From assembly GCF_001586255.1 (NCBI RefSeq), contig NZ_CP014544.1:537001-601000 (forward strand): DNA of 64,000 nucleotides. The letters are read 5' to 3'. Positions within the stretch are counted from its first letter, which is position 1, and each line of letters starts with the position of its first letter. The notes under the pieces were generated by a model that saw only the letters and a list, made by a program, of their open reading frames with translations, made no database searches and was not told the DNA's origin. Below are positions 56,127 to 64,000 of the stretch, piece after piece. Both the position numbers and the translations under genes were made by a program. This stretch comes from Zhongshania aliphaticivorans. Lineage in GTDB: Bacteria; Pseudomonadota; Gammaproteobacteria; Pseudomonadales; Spongiibacteraceae.

Positions 56127-56975
56127 ATGAGCATACATAATATTAAACCGCGTCGAATGGATTTCCAGTTCGATGGCGAGGTAGACAGAGACTGGTTGGC
56201 GAACAACCCTTTTCTTACGCATTTTTTCACCGGGTTTGCGGCGCAATTTCCAGAAGGTGAGCGTTTTATGATTGATGCGGTGAAGCATTATCGTAATCAG
56301 CTTGATAAGCAGTCAAATCTTAGTCGTGAGGTTGCCGGGTTTATTGGTCAAGAGGCTCATCATGCATATGCTCACGATCAACTTAATGACTTTTTGGCAG
56401 GGCAGGGTGCACCTACCGTCGCAATTGATAAGCAAACCAAATTTGCAATAAAAGTAATCAAGAAAATATGTGGACCAAAGGCACAGCTGGCAATGACGGC
56501 CGGTTTAGAGCACTTTACCTCAATGTTTGGTACAGCGGTATTGCGCAACCCTGAAATTGCTGAATCGGTGCATCCAATGATTCGTCCCATGTTTGTTTGG
56601 CATGCCATTGAGGAAGTTGAGCACAATACCGTTGCGTATGATGTGTACCAGCAGTTAGACGGTAGTTATGTTCGCCGTATCGCCATGTACCTTGTGTCAA
56701 CTGTATTGCTAATGACCTTTATCCTACTTTCGCAGTTACGTTTGGCAATTAATGATCCTCGCGCATTGGCACCAAAGTCTATATTTGGCGGTATAAAGTG
56801 GATGTTCGGATTTGGTAAAAATTCAGGCTATATACGACGTATGACGCCGGAATTTCTGCAATATTTCAAGCCTAGCTTTCACCCAGCGAACGATGAAAAG
56901 CAAGAAATGCTGGAAACCTGGCGCGAGGAAATGGCATCACTCGAAGCACGGTTTTTGTACAAGCGCACTGCGTAA
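56127..56975 (+). CDS. PF10118-type metal-dependent hydrolase-like protein
   Basis: About 282 residues. ATG at 56127 has a GGAGAG site 6 bp ahead; ATG at 56115 overlaps the SDR stop. Family motifs are FIGQEAHHAYAHDQLNDF and WHAIEEVEHNTVAYDVYQQ, clusters of H, E and D that resemble a di-iron or metal site in a ferritin-like helical bundle. One hydrophobic helix (MYLVSTVLLMTFILLS) suggests membrane contact. The family accompanies BVMO and ligase genes in catabolic clusters, but its reaction is not settled. Confidence 0.8.
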   Translation: MSIHNIKPRRMDFQFDGEVDRDWLANNPFLTHFFTGFAAQFPEGERFMIDAVKHYRNQLDKQSNLSREVAGFIGQEAHHAYAHDQLNDFLAGQGAPTVAIDKQTKFAIKVIKKICGPKAQLAMTAGLEHFTSMFGTAVLRNPEIAESVHPMIRPMFVWHAIEEVEHNTVAYDVYQQLDGSYVRRIAMYLVSTVLLMTFILLSQLRLAINDPRALAPKSIFGGIKWMFGFGKNSGYIRRMTPEFLQYFKPSFHPANDEKQEMLETWREEMASLEARFLYKRTA

Positions 56976-57014
56976 AACCAGTTGATAGCAACCTAATAAT
57001 TTAGTGTGAGTGTT

Positions 57015-59549
57015 ATGACAGTTAAAATGATGAAAATTCCCGCCTTGCTATCTGCAGCGTTTGTGTCCGGTCTAGCCCAGCAAGCTTGGTCAGCAGGGGT
57101 GCTCGAAGAAGTGATAGTTACGGCTCAGCATCGCAGTGAGAGTTTGGCCGACGTACCAGTGTCCGTTAGTGCGGTCTCTGGCGACAAACTTTTCGAAGCC
57201 GGCATTAATAAAATGGAAGATTTGGCAGCGTATGTCCCCAATTTAAAAATGGCGGAAGGCGGCGTTGGCACCTTGATTTTCATTCGCGGTATTGGTTCCG
57301 GTGAAAATCAAGGCTTTGAACAATCAGTCGGCACTTACGTTGATGGTGTTTACTACGGCCGTGCACAGCTTGCTCGAGCGCCTTTTCTTGATTTGGCCCA
57401 GGTCGAGGTATTACGAGGACCGCAGAATATTCTGTACGGTAAAAACAGTGTGGGTGGCGCGATATCGGTTCGGACCGCTAGCCCCAGTCAAGACTCCGAG
57501 ATACTTGCCTCGGTAACAGGTGATCCTGAATACAACGAATATACCACGGACGTCGTTTTTTCTGGCCCGGTGAATGATAGCTTTGGGCTGCGTTTCGCAA
57601 TGCGTGCTCGCCAGACTGACGGTTATATGATTAACCAAATCAGCAATGAACCTGAGCCGCAGCGAGAGGAGTTAACCGCAAGACTCAAAGGCGTCTGGGA
57701 CATGCCCAGTGACAAAACATTAACGGTAAAGCTTGAACACGGCATTTTTGATGTTGTAGGCCGACAGTTTGAGGTGATATCTGATGATCCTTCACCTTCC
57801 GACATTTTCCTGTTTAATGGCAGAACCTACGGTGAAATTGTAAGTGATACCAATGCGGGTGTGCCGATTGGCAATACGACCTATGGCTTGGTGCTAAATG
57901 AACACCCTTCGGTGCGTGACCATACTCCAGATTATCGCACTTCTCGCCAAGAAGATTACAGCAACAACAAAACGTACAACCTTACCAGTCAGCTCGATTG
58001 GAACGGTGATAGCGGCGGCATCTACAATCTTATTTTCGCGCACATGATGTACTCATATGATGAACTCTGTGATTGCGATTACACCGGTGCAGATCTTCTT
58101 CAGGCAGAATTCTCGGAGGACTACCAGCAGACGAGTCTAGAGTTCCGCTGGCTGTCCGATCAGGGCGACAATTGGGAATATATCGGTGGTGGTTACCTGC
58201 AATACAGCGAAGTCGATTTCCAGGATCGCGTAATTGTCTCTAGTGACCTTGCACCACAATTGATTAATGCGGCGGATATCCTCGAAGGCGGAGCCCGCGG
58301 TGACATTGATCCCGGGCTTGGAAATATATTAGACCCAAGGACGACACTGGGTATAGGTGATGCTGGTAACGAGTTGGTCGGATTTTCTGCACCTAGAACC
58401 TTTATCTCAGAATCTACGATTGCATCTGCATTTTTGCAGGCTACGTGGCTTGCTACAGACTACTCTCGCGTGATTTTCGGTGGTCGTTATACGTGGGAAA
58501 GAAAGACCGGTGCACGGAAGTTTGATTTTGCGGGCGCAGACGGTGAGATCATGCCCGTTGGTGAAATAGATACGGTGGCAGCGATTAGTTTCGCTGGCGA
58601 GCGCCATGATTTACGGGGGCAGCGTGAAGAAGGCCAGTTCGCTCCTTCGCTAAAGTATCAATACTATCCAAGCGACGACGTAATGCTGTATGCGAGTTGG
58701 GCGCGGGGCTATAAGTCTGGTGGCTATGATGCCCGATCCAATTCAAGTCCGGATCCAAGCTTAACCCCACTCAATCCAAATGTATTGGGTTGTACTAATG
58801 GTGGCGTTGCCGACGGATGTAATCAGGTGTCGCTGGTCGGTAGTTTTGAGTATGACCGTGAAGAAGCCGATACCGTTGAGCTAGGCAGTAAGTCGAGTTT
58901 CTTAGGCGGCGTCGCGGAGTTGAATATGGCCTTGTTCTATACTAATTTCCGCGATCTCCAGGTTTCTATTTTTGACGGTACACTCGGTTTTAATGTCGGC
59001 AACGCTGCAAGTGCGGTTTCATACGGTCTAGAAATGGATGGTCGCGTGGCGCTGAGTGCCAACTGGCTGCTCGCCGCGGGCATATCGGTAATGTCCTTTG
59101 AGTATGAAGACCACGAAAAAGGAACCTGTGTACAAGGTCAGGAACCGGATGTGGTAGGTTCGCCAACCTGCGATTACTCAGGGAAAACCGGGCAATTCGT
59201 GGCTACATACTCGGGGAATGCGGTACTTGGGTATGAGTCTGAGTTGACTGACAGTCTGTTGTTCCGCGGCAATATTGACGCAATATTTAGCGATTCTTAT
59301 AACCCCTCGCCAAATCTAGATCCCCGTGTTGAACAAGAGGCATACGTTGCTTTCAACGCACGGTTAAGTATTTCTACAATAGATAATATGTGGGACCTTG
59401 CCTTGGTTGGCAAAAACCTAACCGACGAGCGCGTATATCTGTACGCCAACGACACGCCAATGGTTAACACTATTACGGGCGGCACGTCGCATATTGCTGT
59501 TGTTGGCCCCCGCCGTAGCATAGGTATGCAGGCAACTTACAGATTCTAG
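57015..59549 (+). CDS. TonB-dependent outer-membrane receptor
   Basis: A protein of about 844 residues. ATG at 57015 gives a signal peptide (MMKIPALLSAAFVSGLAQQA then WSA). The plug follows: LEEVIVTAQHRSESLADVPV, GVGTLIFIRGIGSGENQGFE and VEVLRGPQNILYGKNSVGGA. The barrel ends with SIGMQATYRF. It probably imports the hydrophobic substrate of this cluster. It is the second TonB receptor beside a BVMO in this window. Confidence 0.93.
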   Translation: MTVKMMKIPALLSAAFVSGLAQQAWSAGVLEEVIVTAQHRSESLADVPVSVSAVSGDKLFEAGINKMEDLAAYVPNLKMAEGGVGTLIFIRGIGSGENQGFEQSVGTYVDGVYYGRAQLARAPFLDLAQVEVLRGPQNILYGKNSVGGAISVRTASPSQDSEILASVTGDPEYNEYTTDVVFSGPVNDSFGLRFAMRARQTDGYMINQISNEPEPQREELTARLKGVWDMPSDKTLTVKLEHGIFDVVGRQFEVISDDPSPSDIFLFNGRTYGEIVSDTNAGVPIGNTTYGLVLNEHPSVRDHTPDYRTSRQEDYSNNKTYNLTSQLDWNGDSGGIYNLIFAHMMYSYDELCDCDYTGADLLQAEFSEDYQQTSLEFRWLSDQGDNWEYIGGGYLQYSEVDFQDRVIVSSDLAPQLINAADILEGGARGDIDPGLGNILDPRTTLGIGDAGNELVGFSAPRTFISESTIASAFLQATWLATDYSRVIFGGRYTWERKTGARKFDFAGADGEIMPVGEIDTVAAISFAGERHDLRGQREEGQFAPSLKYQYYPSDDVMLYASWARGYKSGGYDARSNSSPDPSLTPLNPNVLGCTNGGVADGCNQVSLVGSFEYDREEADTVELGSKSSFLGGVAELNMALFYTNFRDLQVSIFDGTLGFNVGNAASAVSYGLEMDGRVALSANWLLAAGISVMSFEYEDHEKGTCVQGQEPDVVGSPTCDYSGKTGQFVATYSGNAVLGYESELTDSLLFRGNIDAIFSDSYNPSPNLDPRVEQEAYVAFNARLSISTIDNMWDLALVGKNLTDERVYLYANDTPMVNTITGGTSHIAVVGPRRSIGMQATYRF

Positions 59550-59562
59550 ATGGGCGACGTTT

Positions 59563-60783
59563 ATGGAAGACTTAATTCCCTACATCGTTATGCCATTTGT
59601 CGTGGCCTTTGTGGGCTGGGCAACGAATGTGGTTGGTCTGCAAATGATGTTTTATCCTGTCCAGTGGCGGGGCGTTGGGAAGAGCATAGGATGGCAGGGA
59701 ATTATCCCGCGTATACGCGAACGATTTACTCGGGATTTAGTTACTAAAACAGTTGTTAAAGTTTGTACACCAGCGGAGATGCTAAACGCATTAAATGATG
59801 ACGATGCGCTCGGTGAAATGAGCGTGCTTATTCGTTCACAAATCGAAGAAGCGGTCGATGACTTCATGCAAAGCAATGGCGTTAAGTTATGGTCTATTGC
59901 GCCGGATATGGCACGTCAGCGAGTTTATAAACGAATATTGCATGATATCCCGTCTATATCTCGCTTAGTGATTCGGGAGATTACAGAGAACCGCGAATAT
60001 TTGTTGGATATAGAGACGCTCGCGGTTTCAAGGGCCAAAGAACGTCCAGAAATACTCGGTGAATTAATTCTATCCATGTTCGGAACAGAATTTCGATTCA
60101 TGAAGATTTCCGGTTTGTATATTGGATTCCCATTGGGGTGCCTACAGGCTCTGTGTTGGTATTTTATGCCGATCAACGCGCTTTTGCCTTTATTTGGATG
60201 CCTAGTCGGCGCGTTAACAAATTGGATAGCACTCAATATTCTTGCCTATCCCGCCAGAGGCGTGAAATTCCTAAACTGGGAGTTGCAAGGCCTAGTTCTA
60301 AAACGACAGAAGGACGTTTCATTAAGTTTCGCCGAAGTGTTTACTGAGAAATTTTTAAACACCAAAGATGTACTTGAATTTATATGGGATGGCGAGCGCG
60401 GTGACGAAATAAAGCGAATGATCAAGCGTCAGCTAAGAAATCATATGGAGTCAAAGCTATTTTCGAAAGGAATAGATTTAAGCGTGCGCTTGGCCTCTCG
60501 AGATGAACTTTATGATGAAAAGGCGCTGAAAGTACTAGAGAGCAATATTTTTCCATTACTGGATAACAGTAAAGTCAGTCGGACGTTAGTAAAACCAGTG
60601 CAGATGCTTTTAACGATGCGTATGCAGCAGATGCCACCTGAGCAGTTCCAGGAGCTATTTCTTCCAATTTTTCAACACGATAAATGGCTGGTGATTATCG
60701 TTGGAGCGATGCTTGGTGGCGCCGCTGGTTTACTGCAGCTTTTGGTATTGTTCAGTGATGGCCCTATTTTCAGTATAGGCTAA
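59563..60783 (+). CDS. DUF445 family membrane protein
   Basis: A 406-residue protein. It starts with a hydrophobic helix and the family signature GWATNVVGLQMMFYPVQW, then GWQGIIPRIRERF. A second signature-like GALTNWIALNILAYPARGVK is near residue 220, and a C-terminal helix (VIIVGAMLGGAAGLLQLLVL) closes it. The family is of unknown function and lies at the inner membrane. It sits 13 bp after the TonB receptor and may help to handle the substrate across the envelope. Confidence 0.85.
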   Translation: MEDLIPYIVMPFVVAFVGWATNVVGLQMMFYPVQWRGVGKSIGWQGIIPRIRERFTRDLVTKTVVKVCTPAEMLNALNDDDALGEMSVLIRSQIEEAVDDFMQSNGVKLWSIAPDMARQRVYKRILHDIPSISRLVIREITENREYLLDIETLAVSRAKERPEILGELILSMFGTEFRFMKISGLYIGFPLGCLQALCWYFMPINALLPLFGCLVGALTNWIALNILAYPARGVKFLNWELQGLVLKRQKDVSLSFAEVFTEKFLNTKDVLEFIWDGERGDEIKRMIKRQLRNHMESKLFSKGIDLSVRLASRDELYDEKALKVLESNIFPLLDNSKVSRTLVKPVQMLLTMRMQQMPPEQFQELFLPIFQHDKWLVIIVGAMLGGAAGLLQLLVLFSDGPIFSIG

Positions 60784-60803
60784 GCGAATATAAGGGAATA
60801 TTA

Positions 60804-61379
60804 ATGAGTAAGGTGGCTTTAATTTATTTTACTGGTTTTCTTCTAACGTTTTTTGGAGGGAGTGTGGCTTCTGCTAATGCTGCTAACGATAAGATAACAC
60901 CGGCATTGGAGAGGCTTGGTGAAATATTGCCGGGCGAGCTCGTTACTAGAGGGGATGCGATTGAATACCGTAAATGGACTGCCTATAGCCCCGCTCGGAA
61001 AAACGTTTTATTTATTCATTTCCCTGCGAAATTAAGTATTAAGACAGAAGTCGATGCGCTTAAAAATCGCATAATTAAAGAACAATACAGCGTTGATTAC
61101 TTGCGTGTTGTTACTGTTGCTGATTTCGATGATGCCCTTTGGGGGACAAAATCTTTGGCTGCGCTAGAGCTAAAAGCGAATAAAAAGTCGAATCCAGATG
61201 TTGAAGTCGTACGTGATAATACCGGAGCGGTCAGAAATGTCTGGTCATTACCTAAGAATACGCTTTTTGTCGCGCTGTTCTCTGCATCTGGTAAGCCAGT
61301 GTATCAACATACCGGTCCGATTTCTGAGTCAGAGATGAATGCGCTCCTTGAAAAAATTAACGAGCAATTGACGCGCTAA
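60804..61379 (+). CDS. YtfJ-like periplasmic protein
   Basis: A 191-residue secreted protein with an N-terminal signal peptide (about 1-26, ALIYFTGFLLTFFGGSVASA). The mature part matches YtfJ in several places: FDDALWGTKSLAALELKANK, RDNTGAVRNVWSLPKN and FVALFSASGKPVY. The fold is thioredoxin-like but the CxxC active site is missing. The function is unknown. It is 20 bp after the DUF445 gene. Confidence 0.7.
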   Translation: MSKVALIYFTGFLLTFFGGSVASANAANDKITPALERLGEILPGELVTRGDAIEYRKWTAYSPARKNVLFIHFPAKLSIKTEVDALKNRIIKEQYSVDYLRVVTVADFDDALWGTKSLAALELKANKKSNPDVEVVRDNTGAVRNVWSLPKNTLFVALFSASGKPVYQHTGPISESEMNALLEKINEQLTR

Positions 61380-61460
61380 TCGCCGCGGCTGCTTGCAATC
61401 ATTGACCCAATATTTCAGTTTCGGGTGAAATACCATTTCAAAAACTAAGTGAGAATTTAG

Positions 61461-62669
61461 ATGACAAATCACGCCTATATTTATGATGCCGTGCGCACTC
61501 CGCGAAGCAAAGGTAAGAAAGACGGCAGCTTGCATGAAGTGAAACCGATCGATTTGGGCGCCAGTCTGCTTAAGAGTTTACAGGCCCGTCACGACCTCGA
61601 TACCGCTTATGTTGATGATGTTGTCATGGGCTGCGTTGGTCCGGTTGGCGAGCAGGGATCAGATGTGGCAAAAATGATAGTGCAAAATGCGGGCTGGGAT
61701 GAGTCCGTGCCCGGTGTGCAGCTAGATCGCTTTTGTGCCTCAGGCCTAGAGGCGGTGAACTTCGCAGCCCAAAAAATTGCGTCCGGCTGGGAGGATCTTG
61801 TCGTGGCTGGTGGCGTTGAAAGTATGTCGCGAGTGCCAATGGGCTCGAATGGTGGCGCCATGGTTGGCGATACGGCATTTCAGCTTAAAATCGGATTTGT
61901 ACCGCAAGGTATTGGTGCAGACGTTATCGCCAGTATTGAAGGTTGGAGTCGAGAGGATGTAGACGCATTTGCTCTGGAGTCACAGCGTCGGGCGGCATTT
62001 GCCCGTGACAACGGTTATTTTGACCGTTCTGTTGTCCCTGTGCTCGATAAAAATGGCTTAGTGATTTTAGACAAAGACGATTTCATTAAGGCTGACTCAT
62101 CGATGGCGGGTCTAGCTAAGTTAAAGGCGTCCTTCGAGGCCATGGGTCAAATCGGCTTTAACGATGTTATTTTGCGTAAATACAATACTCTTGAAAAAGT
62201 AAATCATGTTCATACACCCGGAAATTCATCGGGAATTGTCGATGGCGCCTCAGCGGTTTTAATCGGCAGCGAAAAAGCCGGTAAAGATTTGGGTTTGACA
62301 CCGCGCGGTCGGATTGTCGCAACCGCAGTGCTGTCCACCTGCCCTATTATTATGCTCACAGGACCTGGGCCAGCCGCACAAAAGGCATTGGCCAAAGCCG
62401 GCCTTAAAACCTCAGATATCGATCTCTGGGAAATTAACGAAGCCTTTGCATCCGTTGCTATGCGCTATATGAAGGATTTAGACATCAGTCATGAAATTAC
62501 CAATGTAAATGGCGGTGCTATCGCAATGGGGCATCCGCTCGGTGCGACTGGCGGTATGTTAGTGAGCATTACGCTCGATGAACTCGAGCGCCGAGGTTTG
62601 AAGCGCGCCATGTTGTCACTCTGTGTCGGCGGCGGGATGGGAATCTCAACGATCATCGAGCGGTTATAG
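61461..62669 (+). CDS. Acetyl-CoA acyltransferase (thiolase)
   Basis: A 402-residue thiolase. C92 in [14 protein letters not shown] is the nucleophile, H358 in [15 protein letters not shown] and C388 in SLCVGGGMG complete the site. It cleaves 3-ketoacyl-CoA in beta-oxidation. The FadB-like gene follows 54 bp later, so the two form a FadA/FadB-type pair in inverse order to the E. coli fadBA. The substrate range is not visible. Confidence 0.93.
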   Translation: MTNHAYIYDAVRTPRSKGKKDGSLHEVKPIDLGASLLKSLQARHDLDTAYVDDVVMGCVGPVGEQGSDVAKMIVQNAGWDESVPGVQLDRFCASGLEAVNFAAQKIASGWEDLVVAGGVESMSRVPMGSNGGAMVGDTAFQLKIGFVPQGIGADVIASIEGWSREDVDAFALESQRRAAFARDNGYFDRSVVPVLDKNGLVILDKDDFIKADSSMAGLAKLKASFEAMGQIGFNDVILRKYNTLEKVNHVHTPGNSSGIVDGASAVLIGSEKAGKDLGLTPRGRIVATAVLSTCPIIMLTGPGPAAQKALAKAGLKTSDIDLWEINEAFASVAMRYMKDLDISHEITNVNGGAIAMGHPLGATGGMLVSITLDELERRGLKRAMLSLCVGGGMGISTIIERL

Positions 62670-62723
62670 CTTCTCGCATCAATTAGTTCAATAGACAGTT
62701 AACCACCGAATTTAGGGATTAGC

Positions 62724-64000
62724 ATGAGTGTATTTAAATACGAGAAAGACGCTGACGGCATAGTGACAGTGACTATGGACCAGACAGGTCCAGTCAATGC
62801 GATGAACACGGAATACCAGCTAGCAATGGCAGAAACAGTAGCCCGTATCGAACAGGAAGCGGCATTAAGTGGTGTTATTTTTGCTTCGGCAAAAAAGACT
62901 TTTTTCGCCGGCGGTGATCTTAATGATCTTTTGGCCGCGAAACCTGGTGATGAAGCATCGTTTATGGAAACTCTTGAAGCTATCAAGGGACCCTTACGAC
63001 GTTTAGAAAAGTTACCTGTACCTGTAGTGGCGGCTATTAACGGCACGGCCTTAGGTGGCGGCTTTGAAATTTGCCTAGCGTGTAACTATCGAATTGCCTT
63101 TAATCATAAGTCTGTGCAGCTGGGCCTGCCGGAAGTCAGTCTGGGACTACTACCTGGCGGTGGCGGTGTTGTGCGCATGGTGAACTTACTGGGATTGCAG
63201 GCCGCCTTGCCCTATTTGCTTGAGGGCATGAAAGTAGTGCCGGAAAAGGCGCTAGCAGCCGGTATGATTCATGAAACAGTACAGTCTCTTGAAGAGCTTC
63301 TTCCTCGCGCAAAGGCGTATATCAAGGCAAATGCGGGTAACGTAGCCGCTGCAATTCAGCCTTGGGATCAGAGTGGCTTTAAGATTCCTGGGGGCAATGC
63401 GAGTTCACCTAAACTAGCGCAGTTATTGATGGCTGCACCGGCCATGCTGGCCGCAAAGACTCGAGGCCTCTTGCCAGCGCCTGAGCAAATACTAGATTGC
63501 GCTGTAGAGGCTGCGCGTGTGGACTTCGACACGGCACTGCGCATTGAAAGCCGCGGATTAACGTATTTGGTGATGACGCCTCAAGCCAAGAATATGATCA
63601 CCACGTTCTTCTTCCAAATGAACGAGATCAATGGTGGTGCGTCACGTCCCCAAGGAATAGCACCACAGTTGACCAAAAAGGTAGGCGTACTCGGTGCGGG
63701 GATGATGGGGCAGGGCATTGCTTATGTCTCGGCGATGGCTGGTATAGATGTGGTTCTTAAGGATATCTCTTTGGATGCTGCTGAAAGAGGCAAAGCCTAT
63801 ACCGAGAAATTGCTGGCCAAGCGCGTTGCTAAAGGGCGCATGAGCGCTGACGAAAAAGCGAAGATCTTAGCGCGGATAATGCCTTCGGCAGAAAATGATG
63901 ATCTCGACGGCTGTGACCTAATTATCGAGGCTGTCTTCGAAAACGTTGAGCTTAAAAATAAGATTATCCGCGCGACGGAAAAGCATTTAGATGATGATGG
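62724..64000 (+). CDS. Enoyl-CoA hydratase/3-hydroxyacyl-CoA dehydrogenase, 3' end outside
   Basis: FadB/FadJ-type fusion, 425 codons visible, cut by the window edge. The N-terminal crotonase domain has FFAGGDLNDLL (oxyanion hole), INGTALGGGFEICLA and LGLPEVSLGLLPGGGGVVRM with its catalytic glutamate. A linker near residues 250-310 leads into the NAD-binding domain at VGVLGAGMMGQGIAYVSAMA. ATG at 62724 follows TTTAGGGATTAGC, with AGGG as ribosome site. It works with the thiolase upstream. Confidence 0.93.
   Translation, partial: MSVFKYEKDADGIVTVTMDQTGPVNAMNTEYQLAMAETVARIEQEAALSGVIFASAKKTFFAGGDLNDLLAAKPGDEASFMETLEAIKGPLRRLEKLPVPVVAAINGTALGGGFEICLACNYRIAFNHKSVQLGLPEVSLGLLPGGGGVVRMVNLLGLQAALPYLLEGMKVVPEKALAAGMIHETVQSLEELLPRAKAYIKANAGNVAAAIQPWDQSGFKIPGGNASSPKLAQLLMAAPAMLAAKTRGLLPAPEQILDCAVEAARVDFDTALRIESRGLTYLVMTPQAKNMITTFFFQMNEINGGASRPQGIAPQLTKKVGVLGAGMMGQGIAYVSAMAGIDVVLKDISLDAAERGKAYTEKLLAKRVAKGRMSADEKAKILARIMPSAENDDLDGCDLIIEAVFENVELKNKIIRATEKHLDDD

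Noticed and set aside
62699-63046. 115-codon minus-strand frame
   Set aside because: It is the antisense of the FadB-like gene, whose plus-strand frame has clear crotonase motifs.
1-64000. CRISPR arrays, rRNA and tRNA genes
   Set aside because: No regularly spaced 25-40 bp repeats, and no cloverleaf or rRNA-like stretches were seen by eye; a tRNA scan was not possible here.

Overview
The window looks like a chromosomal segment of a heterotrophic, probably marine, gammaproteobacterium. The clues are dTDP-rhamnose genes in the order rfbB-rfbA-rfbC-rfbD, a YtfJ-type periplasmic protein, a DUF2970 protein, TonB receptors beside Baeyer-Villiger-type monooxygenases, and a FadB-like beta-oxidation protein. 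A Spongiibacteraceae/Cellvibrionales-like host (for example Zhongshania-like) would fit, but that is inferred from gene content only.

Positions 1-15.6 kb are a surface-polysaccharide (O-antigen/LPS core) locus. It holds a partial glycosyltransferase, a YrbL-like kinase-fold protein, GT4 and GT25 enzymes, the complete dTDP-L-rhamnose pathway, several further glycosyltransferases, two hexapeptide acetyltransferases, a methyltransferase and a VioA-like dTDP-4-amino-4,6-dideoxyglucose aminotransferase. rfbB and rfbA are separated by a block of 142-bp tandem repeats. The predicted glycan contains L-rhamnose and probably an acylated 4-amino-4,6-dideoxy sugar.

Positions 15.7-29 kb are mixed: a SulP transporter with a tandem-Usp partner, regulators (TetR, CsoR/FrmR family, MocR), an MFS and a DMT exporter, a medium-chain dehydrogenase-like protein, and a tight cupin-P450 pair. 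Two decayed genes lie here (an enoyl-CoA hydratase fragment and an EamA transporter). Positions 29-37 kb are a first catabolic cluster: TonB receptor, SDR, flavin monooxygenase, LuxR-type regulator, SDR and alpha/beta hydrolase. A remnant of a Rieske dioxygenase follows, then lipA.

Positions 39.2-51 kb are an accessory island. It holds an ISL3-type element, a 1791-residue protein carrying two separate tyrosine-recombinase catalytic domains, a convergent unknown gene, and a string of toxin-antitoxin-like fragments. These are a ParD-like antitoxin, a small ORF cut by an IS4-type element with an exact 9-bp target duplication, an MbcA/ParS/Xre-type antitoxin, and a DUF1778 antitoxin followed by a GNAT-toxin stub. 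Removing the IS restores a 97-codon reading frame that overlaps the antitoxin by ATGA, so the ancestral two-gene operon can be rebuilt on paper.

Positions 51-64 kb are a second catabolic cluster under a divergent TetR regulator: acyl-CoA ligase, Baeyer-Villiger-type monooxygenase, SDR, PF10118-type hydrolase, TonB receptor, DUF445 protein, YtfJ-like protein, thiolase and a FadB-like fusion enzyme that runs off the right edge. The set suggests uptake of a hydrophobic substrate, oxidation to ketones and esters, CoA activation and beta-oxidation. No rRNA, tRNA or CRISPR array was seen.
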